Shown: positions 38,772 through 48,762 of the stretch, one piece after another | Position numbering within the stretch: the stretch's first letter is position 1 | How the letters are laid out: each line of letters starts with the position of its first letter | Assembly (NCBI GenBank): GCA_036489975.1 | Contig: DASXES010000079.1 | Span: 1-64,000, forward strand | Direction of reading: 5' to 3' | DNA length: 64,000 bases | From: Roseiarcus sp036489975 | Lineage (GTDB): Bacteria; Pseudomonadota; Alphaproteobacteria; Rhizobiales; Beijerinckiaceae | Translations under genes and position numbers: made by a program | Notes under the pieces: model-generated | Told to the model about the DNA's origin: nothing | The model's input: only the letters and a program-made list of their open reading frames with translations | The model's database searches: none

Positions 38772-39963
38772 ACCCGATCGCCGCAGCGTTGGCGATGTCG
38801 ATGAAGAAGGCCGAGACCAGCGGCAGGATGATGAAGGCCCGCGCGCAGGCGCCGTGCAGCTTGGTCACCGCCGTCATATTGGCGATCGCGGTCGGGGTCG
38901 CGCCGAGGCTGACGCCAGTGAAGCCCGCGGAGATCACGGCGGCCTGATAATCGCCGCCCATCGCCGGGAAGACGACGAAGACGATGTAGGCGACCGCCGC
39001 GATCGTCTGGAGCGCCAGCACGACGACCAGCGCGAGCCCGAGCCCGCCGAGCGTCCAGAGCTGCATGCTCATCAGCGACATCGCCAGAAAGACATTGAGC
39101 GACAGGTCGGAGATGAGCGCGAGCGCGCGGGTTCGCGTCGGCCATTCGAGGCTGGGAAGAAGGCGCGGAACGGTGTTGGTGGCGACGATGCCGACGAGGA
39201 GGCAAATGACGAACAGCGGTAGCTTGACGCCTGTCTCCGCCACCACCTCGTCCAGCGCATAGCCGATCAGGATCACCGCGTTGAGGACGAGCAGCGTGCG
39301 CAGAAGGGCGACATGGCTGAGGTCGTCGGCGGCCTTGCCGCCCGGATCGTCGGGCAGGCCCACGACGGGATCGGGCGCCAAAGGTCCGCTCAGACGATGC
39401 CGCGCAATGAGAAAGCCGGCGATCGGACCGCCGACCAGACTCGCGAGGACCAGGCCGAGCGTCGCGGTCGCGATGCCGACTTCGAGCGCATTGGCGATGC
39501 CGAACCGCTCGGTGATGATCGGCGCCCAGGCAATGGTGGTGCCGTGGCCGCCGATGAGCGAGGCGGAGCCGACGAAGGGCGTGATCCCATGGGGCAGGCC
39601 GAGCGCGGCGACGCTGCCGGCGGCGATCAGATTCTGGATCAGGAGATAGACCAGGGTCAGAGCAAGCAGGACAAGGAGGGGACGGCCACCGGAAATGAGG
39701 TCGCCGAGCCTCGCGTTGAGGCCGATGCCGGTGAAGAAATAGAGCAGCAGCATGTCGCGCGCGTCGAGCGTGAAGCTGATCTCGACGCCAAGCCCGGCAT
39801 AGGCGATCAGCGTCGCCGCGGCCGCCAGGAGACCGCCCGTCACCGGCTCGGGAATGTTCCAGCGCCTGAGCGGCTCGATCAGGCGATTGAGCTCTGCGCC
39901 AGCGAAGAACACCAGAATGGCGATCGTGAACGTGAGCAGCCCGGGAACGTGAATCGCCGTCAT
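38758..39963 (-). CDS. gltS: Sodium/glutamate symporter
   Basis: A 401-residue integral membrane protein with about ten hydrophobic segments. It shows the GltS family pattern: ILVFFAGAELNRLIEPLRRWNIPEPVTGGLLAA, DMLLLYFFTGIGLNARLGDL, the glycine-rich re-entrant loop FVGSASLIGGHGTTIAWAP (first repeat) and a second repeat with GFTGVSLGATPTAIANMTAV. GltS imports L-glutamate with sodium. It lies 46 nt downstream of glutaminase on the same strand, so glutamine breakdown and glutamate transport appear linked here. The start is ATG. Confidence 0.92.
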   Translation of the reverse strand: MTAIHVPGLLTFTIAILVFFAGAELNRLIEPLRRWNIPEPVTGGLLAAAATLIAYAGLGVEISFTLDARDMLLLYFFTGIGLNARLGDLISGGRPLLVLLALTLVYLLIQNLIAAGSVAALGLPHGITPFVGSASLIGGHGTTIAWAPIITERFGIANALEVGIATATLGLVLASLVGGPIAGFLIARHRLSGPLAPDPVVGLPDDPGGKAADDLSHVALLRTLLVLNAVILIGYALDEVVAETGVKLPLFVICLLVGIVATNTVPRLLPSLEWPTRTRALALISDLSLNVFLAMSLMSMQLWTLGGLGLALVVVLALQTIAAVAYIVFVVFPAMGGDYQAAVISAGFTGVSLGATPTAIANMTAVTKLHGACARAFIILPLVSAFFIDIANAAAIGFMAR

Positions 39964-40009
39964 CGTGAGTGAGCCCGCGCGCAGCCCGGCGCAAAGACGC
40001 CGGCGGATT

Positions 40010-41014
40010 TCATGGCTCCGCCTGCGAGGCGAACAGGCTGAGGCCCAGGCGCTCCGAAAGAAAGCGCGCAGCCAGGCGCCCCTTGACGCTGTTGCCCGCT
40101 TCGTCGAGCCGCGGCGCGAAGGCGCCGAATCCGCCCTTGCCCGGCGAGACGGTCACGATCCCGCCGCCGATCCCGCTCTTGCCGGGCAGACCCACGTCGT
40201 AGAGCCAGTCCCCCGATGTTTCATAAAGGCCAGCCGTCGCCATGACCGCGAGGGTGAACTTGCAGCTCTCGGCGTCGACCACGCGCTTGCCTGTCAGCGG
40301 ATTGACGCCGCCGTCGGCGAGGGTTGCGCCCATGACGGCGAGATCCTTCGCTGTCACGTCAAGCGAACATTGCATCGTATAGAGCGCGACCGCGTCGGCC
40401 GGATCGATAGCGATCCGCCCATAATTCAGAAGCAATTGGCCGATCGCCTGATTGCGTGAATTGCTTTGGCTCGCCGAGGCGAGGATCGCCTCGTTCATGG
40501 CGAGCGCGCGGCCAGCGAATCGAGACAGGCCATCGAGAATGAACCGCCACTTTTCCTCGAGCGTGGAGCCGGGCGCGAGGCTGGTCGTGGCGATCGCGCC
40601 GGAATTGACCATTGGGTTCGTTTTGCCATTCTCGCCGCGTTCGACGGCCATGAGGGAGTTGAACGGCAGGCCTGTTGCATTGACGCCCACGCGCTTCCGC
40701 GCGGCTTCCGCGCCCAGGACCTGCAAGATAAGCGCGAACACGAACGGCTTCGACACGCTCATGATGGCGAATGGAGCGTCCCAGTCGCCGCTCGCGTAAG
40801 AAGCGCCGTTGACGCCGACCACGCAGAGACCGAACAGATCTTCCGGAACCTTCGCCAGCGCCGGGTAGATATCGGAGACCCGCCCGTCCCTGTCCGCCCT
40901 GAAGCGCTCATGGGCTTCCGACACCAGGACCCGCACAATCTCCGGAGACGGGAGACGCCCGGTCGAGACAAAGCGCGGTTCGACAGAGGCGTCAGTGGAC
41001 ACTTCGGAAGTCAC
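40010..41014 (-). CDS. glsA: Glutaminase A
   Basis: A 334-residue serine-dependent glutaminase. The GTG at 41012-41014 (reverse) is chosen because GGAG stands 7 nt upstream and the length then fits the family; a longer frame to 41323 overlaps the transglutaminase gene. Catalytic pattern: FAIMSVSKPFVFALIL (Ser-x-x-Lys), GLPFNSLMAVE, KTNPMVNSGAIATTSL (Asn binding), LYTMQCSLDVTAKDLAVMGATLADGGVNP and GLYETSGDWLYDVGLPGKSGIGGGI (Tyr and Ser-Gly motifs). It hydrolyses glutamine to glutamate and ammonia. It is followed by gltS (46 nt) and preceded by a transglutaminase-like gene (25 nt), probably one operon. Confidence 0.94.
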   Translation of the reverse strand: MTSEVSTDASVEPRFVSTGRLPSPEIVRVLVSEAHERFRADRDGRVSDIYPALAKVPEDLFGLCVVGVNGASYASGDWDAPFAIMSVSKPFVFALILQVLGAEAARKRVGVNATGLPFNSLMAVERGENGKTNPMVNSGAIATTSLAPGSTLEEKWRFILDGLSRFAGRALAMNEAILASASQSNSRNQAIGQLLLNYGRIAIDPADAVALYTMQCSLDVTAKDLAVMGATLADGGVNPLTGKRVVDAESCKFTLAVMATAGLYETSGDWLYDVGLPGKSGIGGGIVTVSPGKGGFGAFAPRLDEAGNSVKGRLAARFLSERLGLSLFASQAEP

Positions 41015-41039
41015 CGCTTGCTCCTCGCGCCGCGCCAGA

Positions 41040-41924
41040 TCAGATCGGCGCGCCGCGGACCGAAACGTCCACATTGAGCCCGATCGGATCGTCGGCGGCG
41101 CCGACATAGCCTCCCGAAACGGGCAGCGCTTGCGTTGCGGACCGGGCGACGCCGACACGAACGAGGTTGGCGCCGGCGACCAAGCCGTTGGTCGGATCGT
41201 ATTCCACCCATCCCGCTCCCGGCAAATAGACGTTGCACCACGCATGCGTGCTGCCGCCGCCGCGCGTCGTTCCCGAGGTGTCGTCGTAGAGGTAGCCGGT
41301 GACGAAGCGCGTCGCGACGCCAAAGGAGCGCAGCGCCTCCATCATCAGCACGGCGAAATCGCGACACGTGCCGGATCCGAGCCCAATCGTCTCGGTCGCC
41401 GTTTGCGTGCCTTGCTCGTGTCGAGCGCCGTAGCGAAATTCAGCCTTGATGGCGTGCGTCATCGTCTCGAGGACCGCAAGCGTGCGGTTCTCGCCCCTGG
41501 TCGCGACGAAGCGGCGAGCCCAAGCGTCGACCGTTCCGTCCGGATCCGGCTCCTGCCGGTCGATGAGGCTCTTAAGGTCCGGCAGCTCATCGGCGTCGTA
41601 GGCGAAGGGCAGCGTCTGAGCGCCGGGGTCGAGGCTATAGACCGGCAAGGGAGGTCCATCGGGATGATGGATCAGATCGAGGGTGGAGACGATGCTGAGG
41701 CGCTTCGTCCGCAAGTCCTCGGGCCATTCGAGAAAACAGATCGAATTGTCGAAAGGGTCGTGGGTCCAATGAACCAGCGATGGCTTCGGATCGACTTCGA
41801 GAGCGGCATGGTTCAGATGCAAATCATGGCTGTCGTCAGGCCGCAGCATCAGGCGGTGACGCATGAGGCCGACCGGATTGCGGTAGGCGTATTCGGTCGA
41901 ATGAACGATGCTGATCCTAGCCAC
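41040..41924 (-). CDS. Transglutaminase-like cysteine peptidase-fold protein
   Basis: A 294-residue protein; the GTG start at 41922-41924 (reverse), preceded by AAGGGG, gives the family beginning (V)ARISIVHSTEYAYRNPVGLMRHRLMLRP. That N-terminal beta domain (1-90) and the following transglutaminase-core domain match the bacterial two-domain family. The triad is visible: Cys in LGSGTCRDFAVLMMEALRS, His in GGSTHAWCNVYLPGAGWVEYDPTNG, and Asp in the same block. Family members are often adjacent to circularly-permuted ATP-grasp genes; none is here. The substrate (protein cross-linking or peptide hydrolysis) is unknown. It is first in a run with glsA and gltS. Confidence 0.88.
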   Translation of the reverse strand: MARISIVHSTEYAYRNPVGLMRHRLMLRPDDSHDLHLNHAALEVDPKPSLVHWTHDPFDNSICFLEWPEDLRTKRLSIVSTLDLIHHPDGPPLPVYSLDPGAQTLPFAYDADELPDLKSLIDRQEPDPDGTVDAWARRFVATRGENRTLAVLETMTHAIKAEFRYGARHEQGTQTATETIGLGSGTCRDFAVLMMEALRSFGVATRFVTGYLYDDTSGTTRGGGSTHAWCNVYLPGAGWVEYDPTNGLVAGANLVRVGVARSATQALPVSGGYVGAADDPIGLNVDVSVRGAPI

Positions 41925-42027
41925 GGCGCCCCTTAGCAGATATTTTGGCCCATCGTCGGAGCAACGATCACCAGGCCGCGCGGCCCGAGTTTCCTGCTCT
42001 ACGGATTCCTGCCGTGGCGCAGCGCAT

Positions 42028-42477
42028 TCACTCCGGCGGCACGACGCCTTTCTTGAAGATGAAGCAGCCGTAAAAGCGCCGTTCGCCGGTGGGCACGATG
42101 GCGAAAGCGCCTTTCGCGCGCTCGTAGAAAGCGAAACGTTCGACGCCGAGCAGCGGCGCGTGCTTGCCCGCGGCGGCATCGACGGCCTGCTGCACCTCGC
42201 GCTGCACCGGCGGCACGGCGTCGGGATCGCCGACGATTTCCATGCGGCACGCAGGATCAGGCACGAAAGTGTCGAGCGGCATCACCGACAAGATCGCCTC
42301 GACCGCGCGCGCCGCGTTGACGCCGGCAAGCGGGATCGGCTCGCCAATCACGGTGGACATTGCGACCGAGGCGGCGGGAAAGTTGGTGTCGCAGACGACG
42401 ATCTCGTCGCCGTGTCCCATCCGTCGCAAGGCGTAGAGCAAGTCCGCCGTGAGCACCGGATCGATCCCCCAGAGCAT
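42028..42477 (-). CDS. RbsD/FucU-family sugar mutarotase
   Basis: A 149-residue protein with a strong GGGAGGG ribosome-binding site. The start reads LWGIDPVLTADLLYALRRMGHGDEIVVCDTNFPA, the family's His and Asp active-site region, and it ends FYERAKGAFAIVPTGERRFYGCFIFKKGVV. RbsD/FucU proteins interconvert anomers of ribose or fucose and usually sit beside sugar ABC transporters. Here the permease and binding-protein genes are divergent, 295 bp away. A perfect 10-bp inverted repeat sits just upstream of its ribosome-binding site. Confidence 0.9.
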   Translation of the reverse strand: MLWGIDPVLTADLLYALRRMGHGDEIVVCDTNFPAASVAMSTVIGEPIPLAGVNAARAVEAILSVMPLDTFVPDPACRMEIVGDPDAVPPVQREVQQAVDAAAGKHAPLLGVERFAFYERAKGAFAIVPTGERRFYGCFIFKKGVVPPE

Positions 42478-42489
42478 GATTTTCCCTCC

Positions 42490-42517
42490 CGTCGGCCTCT
42501 AGTCTTGGAGGCCGACG
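42490..42517. promoter_or_regulatory. Perfect inverted repeat next to the rbsD ribosome-binding site
   Basis: CGTCGGCCTC (42490-42499) and GAGGCCGACG (42508-42517) pair perfectly with an 8-nt loop. On the rbsD (reverse) strand the stem ends directly before the GGGAGG Shine-Dalgarno (42484-42489). It may be an operator or a 5'-leader hairpin affecting translation. Confidence 0.5.
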
Positions 42518-42583
42518 ATAGCGGGATTTTTCAAACTTGGCGAATGCCGGGCGTCGCAGTCTCGGCGCGTGGTCGGGCTGTGC

Positions 42584-42612
42584 TTGACAACGCGATTGAT
42601 CCATCAATAGCC
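42584..42612 (+). promoter_or_regulatory. Promoter-like site with a palindrome in the spacer, upstream of the sugar ABC genes
   Basis: A consensus -35 box TTGACA lies at 42584-42589. A weak -10 (ATAGCC or TAGCCT) falls at 42607-42613. Between them is the palindrome ATTGAT-CC-ATCAAT (42595-42608), where a repressor would block RNA polymerase. It is about 165-190 bp upstream of the permease start. The regulator is not in the window. Confidence 0.45.
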
Positions 42613-42772
42613 TCGGCGTAACGCCGATCGTGGAGCGCGTCGGCCAGCTACGACCGCAAAATACGCGGGCGACCAGGGGGAACGCTCATGTTCACGCTTC
42701 GCCGCCGACGCGGCGGGTTTCTGGGCTTTCGCCCCGCCGGGCTTTCCATGAGTCAATGCTATCCTGCCGATC

Positions 42773-43792
42773 GTGGCGGCTGCGCTCTCCGGAAAGAGCG
42801 GGACCGTGTCCGCGCAGGCTGAAATCGCCGCGGCTCCCGCGCGCCGCTTCGGAATTGTGAGGCTTGGTCAGCCCGCGGCGATCACGCTTGCGGTTCTTAT
42901 CATTTGCGTCGTGATGGCTCTGATCTCGGAGCCGTTCCGCAGCTACGACAATCTCTACAATGACAGCCGCAACTTCGCCTTCGTCGCCATCATGGGCATG
43001 GGGCAGATGCTGGTGATCATCACCGGCGGCATCGATCTGTCGGTCGGATCCGTCATGGGACTCGTCGGCATCGTAACCGGGCTCACGCTCCAGGCCGGCT
43101 ATCCGCTATGGATCGGGGCCGGAGCCGGGATGGGCGTTGCGCTCATCTGTGGCCTCATCAATGGGTATGCGATCGCAAGGTTCAAGCTGTCGCCCTTCGT
43201 CGTCACACTGATCATGCTGTCGGTGGCGCGCAGCCAGGCGCTGATCGTGTCGAACAACAAAATGGTCTACCAGTTCGGCCCGGACGAGAAGCTCTTCAAC
43301 GCGCTCGGCGGCGGCAGTCTCTTCGGCATACCATCGGTCGTCATCGCGATGGGGCTGATTGCGATCGTCCTCTCGATTGTCCTCGCCAACACGAGCTGGG
43401 GCCGCTACGTCTACGCCATCGGCGGCAACGAGCAGGCGGCGCTGTTGACCGGCATACCGGTCGTGCCGGTCAAGGTCTCCGTTTATGTCATCAGCAGCCT
43501 CTCGGCTGGAGTCGCCGCCATTCTGATGGTTGGATGGCTCGGGTCCGTCACCAACGGCCTCGGCGTCGGCTACGAGCTGCAGGTGATCGCCGCAACGGTC
43601 ATCGGCGGCACCGACCTCATGGGCGGCTATGGCGTTCCTTATGCGGCGGTGATCGGCGCCGCGCTCATTGAAATCGTGCGCAACGCGCTCTTGCTCGCCG
43701 GGGTCGATCCCTATTGGCAGGGCACCTTCGTCGGTCTCATCATCGCGGGTGCGTTGCTGCTCGAGCGGGCGCGCCGAATGCCCGCGGAATAA
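42773..43792 (+). CDS. rbsC: Ribose-type sugar ABC transporter permease
   Basis: A 339-residue membrane protein of the RbsC family: VLIICVVMALISEPFRSYDNLYN, NFAFVAIMGMGQMLVIITGGIDLSVGSVMGL (the signature loop that contacts the ATPase), GLINGYAIARFKLSPFVVTLIMLSVARS, YAIGGNEQAALLTGIPV and the closing GGTDLMGGYGVPYAAVIGAALIEIVRN. Either GTG 42773 or GTG 42806 (with a better GGAAAGAGCGGG region upstream) could be the start. The gene is followed by the binding protein (46 nt), but the usual ATPase gene rbsA is missing from both sides. Confidence 0.9.
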   Translation: MAAALSGKSGTVSAQAEIAAAPARRFGIVRLGQPAAITLAVLIICVVMALISEPFRSYDNLYNDSRNFAFVAIMGMGQMLVIITGGIDLSVGSVMGLVGIVTGLTLQAGYPLWIGAGAGMGVALICGLINGYAIARFKLSPFVVTLIMLSVARSQALIVSNNKMVYQFGPDEKLFNALGGGSLFGIPSVVIAMGLIAIVLSIVLANTSWGRYVYAIGGNEQAALLTGIPVVPVKVSVYVISSLSAGVAAILMVGWLGSVTNGLGVGYELQVIAATVIGGTDLMGGYGVPYAAVIGAALIEIVRNALLLAGVDPYWQGTFVGLIIAGALLLERARRMPAE

Positions 43793-43837
43793 TCTCCGTC
43801 TGCAACAACGCAGGGGACGAAAAAAGGAGGAAAGTCC

Positions 43838-44791
43838 ATGAGGATAACGAGTCTTGTCGCTCTCGCCGCCCTGATCGGGGTGGCCCAACCGATGACAGCC
43901 GAAGCCAAGGACAAGGTCTTCGCCCTCGTTCCGAAGGCGATGAACAATCCGTTCTTCGACCAGGCGCGCGACGGCTGCATGAAGGCGGCGAAGGAGATCG
44001 GCGGCGTGCAGTGCCTGTTCATCGGCCCGGCCGACGCCACCGAGCAGGAACAGGTGCAGGTCGTCCAGGACCTCATCACCAAGCATGTCGACGGTATTGG
44101 CGTTTCGGCGGCCAACGCTCCCGCGATCGCCAAGGTGCTCGCCCGCGCCAAGGAAGCCAAGATCCCGGTGGTCACCTGGGACAGCGACCTGCTGCCGGCC
44201 GACAAGGGACTGCGCGCAAGCTATATCGGCACGGTCAACGAGGAGGTCGGCAAAGCGGTAGCCAAGCAGGCGATGGCGCTGAAGCCGAACGGCGGCACGT
44301 ATTGCATCCAGACCGGCGGACCGGCCGCAGCCAACATGAACGATCGCATCAAGGGCATGACCGAGACGCTGCCGGCCGACAAGTGGAAGCAGGTCGCGGG
44401 TTGCCCGCTTTACAATAATGATGATTTCCCGCTGTCGATCACCCAACTCACCGATCTTTTGGCCAAATATCCGAAGATCGACGCCGTCCTCGACGCCGGC
44501 GGCGCTCCGCAGATGGAAGTGAAGGCCTATAAGGAGCTCATGAGCAAGTACAAAGATCGGCTCGACAAGAAAGAGCTGGTTATGCTGTTCGTCGAGACGC
44601 TGCCGATGCAGATGGATGATCTGAAGGCGGGCTTGAGCGACGGGCAGGTCGGACAGCGGCCATTCGAGATGGGCTATAAGGCGATCTATCTCCTCAACGA
44701 TCTGACGCAGGGCAAGTCCGTTCCCGATCCGGTGACGATCGGCCTCGACGTCTGCACGCCGGAGACCATCGCCACCTGCAAGAAGCAGTAG
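43838..44791 (+). CDS. rbsB: Sugar ABC transporter periplasmic binding protein (RbsB type)
   Basis: A 317-residue protein behind a strong AGGAGG site. Signal peptide about 1-22 (ITSLVALAALIGVAQPMTAEA). The mature part is a type I periplasmic binding protein: KVFALVPKAMNNPFFDQARDGCMKAAKEIG, IGPADATEQEQVQVVQDLITKHVDGIGVSAAN, VVTWDSDLLPADKGLRASYIG, and the late GQRPFEMGYKAIYLLNDLTQGK with VTIGLDVCTPETIATC. It captures a pentose, or another small sugar or nucleoside, for the permease upstream. A perfect 10-bp terminator stem separates it from the convergent ghrA. Confidence 0.92.
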   Translation: MRITSLVALAALIGVAQPMTAEAKDKVFALVPKAMNNPFFDQARDGCMKAAKEIGGVQCLFIGPADATEQEQVQVVQDLITKHVDGIGVSAANAPAIAKVLARAKEAKIPVVTWDSDLLPADKGLRASYIGTVNEEVGKAVAKQAMALKPNGGTYCIQTGGPAAANMNDRIKGMTETLPADKWKQVAGCPLYNNDDFPLSITQLTDLLAKYPKIDAVLDAGGAPQMEVKAYKELMSKYKDRLDKKELVMLFVETLPMQMDDLKAGLSDGQVGQRPFEMGYKAIYLLNDLTQGKSVPDPVTIGLDVCTPETIATCKKQ

Positions 44792-44799
44792 CGGCGCAA

Positions 44800-44822
44800 G
44801 GGCGCAGGCGTCGCCTGCGCCC
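44800..44822. terminator. Bidirectional terminator-type hairpin between rbsB and ghrA
   Basis: GGGCGCAGGC (44800-44809) and GCCTGCGCCC (44813-44822) form a perfect 10-bp stem with a 3-nt loop, centred in the 35-nt gap between two convergent genes. Confidence 0.6.
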
Positions 44823-44826
44823 CGCC

Positions 44827-45767
44827 TCAATAGCCGCGCCGGCGATCGACGGCGTGGGCGAGCGGCTCGCCGCATTCGTAGGCCTCGATCTGCCGGGCGA
44901 CGAACGCAGCGATCGCTTGCGGCGAGGACACCGCCGCGTTGTGTGGGCTCACATAGGTGGCGGGGTGGGTCCATAGCCGCGAATCCCTCGGCAGCGGCTC
45001 GTGTTCGAACACGTCGAGCGAAGCCCCATGAAGCGCGCCGGAATCGAGCGCTGCGAGGATGTCGGCTTCGACCTGGAGGCCGCCGCGTCCGGCGTTGATG
45101 AGGACCGGGCCGCCGAGCGGACCGCCCTGTCTGAGCTGAGAGAGCAGCGACGCGTCGACGATTCCGCGCGTGGCGTCGGTCAGCGGCAGCAGCACGACGA
45201 GCATGTCGGTTTGCTCAAGCAGACGCTTCAAGCCCTCCGCGCCGGAAAAGCAGGCGATTCCGGGCAGCGACTTCGGGCTTAAGCTAAAGCCCGCGACCTT
45301 GAAGCCCAGCGCCTTCAGCTTCAAGGCGGCGTCCTGGCCCAGGACGCCGAGCCCGAGCACGCCGACCTGGACGTCGGCAGCTCTGGGCTGATCGTCGTCG
45401 TCCGTCCACACGCGCTCACGCTGCTGGCGTTCGTAGCGGCGCAATTGCCTTAAGTGGACCAGCGCATGCATGGCCACCCACTCGCTCATGCGCTCGGTCA
45501 GATCGGGATCGACGATCCGCACGATCGGCTTATCCGGCAGCGCCGGATCGGCGAAGACGTGATCGACGCCAGCGCCGAGCGAGAAGATCGCCTGAAGGTT
45601 GGGAAGATCCCTGAGCGCGCCCGGCGGATGGCGCCAGGTCACCGCATAGCGGATGGCGGCTCGGTCGAACGGCTCGCCGAGCGTCGAAATCGAATGGGAC
45701 GGCAAAAGCGATTCCAGCGCGCGGCGCCAGGGCGTCGGGTCCCAGCCGGAAACGGCGATGAGCAGGC

Positions 45768-45771
<4 letters not shown>
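44827..45771 (-). CDS. ghrA: Glyoxylate/hydroxypyruvate reductase A
   Basis: A 314-residue NAD(P)H-dependent D-2-hydroxyacid dehydrogenase of the GhrA type, starting at GTG in a 4-nt overlap with the deoA stop. Substrate loop: LQAIFSLGAGVDHVF. Cofactor motif: VGVLGLGVLGQDAALKLKALG. Catalytic residues: Arg in INAGRGG, Glu in FEHEPLP and His in TYVSPHNAAVSS. It reduces glyoxylate and hydroxypyruvate. Coupling to deoA and punA places it with nucleoside/pentose salvage, where two-carbon products can arise. Convergent with rbsB. Confidence 0.92.
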
Positions 45772-47092
<1,321 letters not shown>

Positions 47093-47096
<4 letters not shown>

Positions 47097-47914
47097 GCCG
47101 CTTGTGAGCGATAGGAACGGATGAAGCCGCGCAGAAGGCGCTTGAAGCGGTCGGCGGCTTCATGTGCGACGGCCTGCGTCTCCTCATGGCTTGGGTCGCC
47201 GCCGGCGAGACCCGCCGCATAGTTGGTGACGACCGAGACCGCGGCGCAGCGCAAGCCCGCGCGGCGGCCCAGGATCACCTCGGGCGCGGTCGACATGCCG
47301 ACGAGATCGGCCCCCAGGATGCGGGCTGCGCGAATCTCGGCCGGCGTCTCGAAGCTCGGCCCGGAAAACCACATGTAGACGCCCTCGTTGAGCTCGACGC
47401 CGGCGCTTTGCGCCGCGTGGCGCAACTGCGCGAGCAGCGCCCCGTCATAGGCTTTGGTCAGCGGCACGAAACGATCGGCGCCCGCATGGCCGATCAGCGG
47501 GTTCGTCCCGGAAAAGTTGATATGATCGGTGATCGCGACCAGCGACGGCGGGCGCCATGCCTCGTTGAGGCCGCCAGCCGCATTGGTCAAGAGCAGCGCT
47601 TCGCCGCCGAGCGCGCGGAACGAATCGATCGCAACCCGCATCGCGCCCGGATCGCCGCGCTCGTAATAATGGCCGCGGCCCTGAAACAGCGCCACGCGCT
47701 CGCCCTCGATCATACCCACCACCAGCCGTCCCGCATGGCCCTCCACGGATGGGACAGGGAAGCCGGGAATGTCGATGTACGAGATGGCGACCGCCTCGCG
47801 CGCCTCGTCGGCGAAAGCCCCGAGACCCGAGCCGAGCACGATCGCAAGCGGAGGCAGGGAATCGAGGCCGTGGGCCTTCAGCGCCGCAATCGCCGCGTCC
47901 GAGTCTGTCTTCAT
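47093..47914 (-). CDS. punA: Purine nucleoside phosphorylase (trimeric type)
   Basis: A 273-residue enzyme with LAIVLGSGLGAFADEA at the N-terminus, VALFQGRGHYYERGDP, ALLLTNAAGGLNEAW (the phosphate/base region), GVYMWFSGPSFETPAEIRAARILGADLVGMSTAPEVI and SVVTNYAAGLAGG with the conserved Asn. These are features of the trimeric PNP/MTAP class. It phosphorolyses inosine and guanosine (or deoxy forms) to base plus (deoxy)ribose-1-phosphate. First gene of the salvage operon; the ribosome-binding site is weak. Confidence 0.92.
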
Positions 47915-48000
47915 GCCCGCTGCTTAAGCCTGTATCGGGTCGAAATGAAGCATTCTGCGCGGCGACGCACGTTTGTCCAGGTCGACACCCGGCGCCCCGC

Positions 48001-48051
48001 GCTTTACGCGCCAGGCGCCTTTACGGGCCAAGCGTCTTTACGGGCCAAGCG
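48001..48051 (+). repeat. 17-bp direct repeat, three head-to-tail copies
   Basis: Copies at 48001-48017, 48018-48034 and 48035-48051 share the unit NCTTTACGGGCCAAGCG. The second and third differ only in the first base; the first has two internal changes. They lie between the divergently transcribed punA and the peroxiredoxin gene, 73 bp before the latter's start. Confidence 0.75.
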
Positions 48052-48123
48052 CCCGTCGTCTAGTCTCTGCCCCGCGCCCGCGTCCGTGGGCCGCCCTTGC
48101 CCTGCAACCGAGGACCGCGCCCC

Positions 48124-48612
48124 ATGACCATCAAAGTCGGCGATCGCCTGCCCAACATCACCGTCCGTCTGGTCACCCCCGACGGGCCGAAGCCGGTGGA
48201 GACGAAGGATTACTTCGCCGGCAAAAAGGTCGTGCTGTTCGGCTTGCCTGGCGCCTTCACGCCGACCTGCCACAAGAACCACCTGCCCGGCTTCATCGTC
48301 AGCGAGGCCGCGTTAAAGGCCAAGGGAGTTGACGCGATCGCCATGACCGCGGTCAACGACCATTTCGTGCTTCAGGCCTGGTCGGACGCAACGGGCGCCA
48401 AGGGCCATATCGACTTTCTCGCCGATGGCGCCGGCGATTTCGCCAAGGCCCTCGGCCTCGACTTCGACGCTTCCGCCGGAGGCCTCGGCGTCCGCTCCAA
48501 GCGCTATGCGATGCTGGTCGACGATGGGGTGGTCAAGCAACTCAATATCGAGCCCAAGCCCGGCGAAGCCGACGTTTCCAGCGCCGCGCATCTTCTCGAG
48601 CAGATGAAATAG
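48124..48612 (+). CDS. Peroxiredoxin (Prx5 family)
   Basis: A 162-residue thiol peroxidase. ATG 48124 gives the usual start TIKVGDRLPNITVRL; an upstream frame start at 48097 has no support. The peroxidatic Cys sits in LPGAFTPTCHKNHLPGF, with the conserved Pro, Thr and the P-G-x-F-T-P-x-C pattern, and VNDHFVLQAWSDATGAK follows. It reduces hydrogen peroxide and alkyl hydroperoxides, probably with glutathione or glutaredoxin as in bacterial Prx5 proteins. Three 17-bp repeats lie upstream. Confidence 0.93.
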   Translation: MTIKVGDRLPNITVRLVTPDGPKPVETKDYFAGKKVVLFGLPGAFTPTCHKNHLPGFIVSEAALKAKGVDAIAMTAVNDHFVLQAWSDATGAKGHIDFLADGAGDFAKALGLDFDASAGGLGVRSKRYAMLVDDGVVKQLNIEPKPGEADVSSAAHLLEQMK

Positions 48613-48762
48613 GGTTCACGCCCGGACGAAGCGGACGCCAGCTTTCGACCGTTGGCGCCCAGGGAATTGGCGCGACCGCAACGACGCTGGGGTCGACGCT
48701 AGGCGCCCGATGATCGGCGTCGTCGAAGGCCTGCGGAGTCAAACGAGCCACTTGTCGAATCA

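Noticed and set aside
43106..44974. 622-codon reverse-strand frame over the rbsC-rbsB genes
   Set aside because: Composition is that of a codon shadow; both forward genes have clear families and signals.
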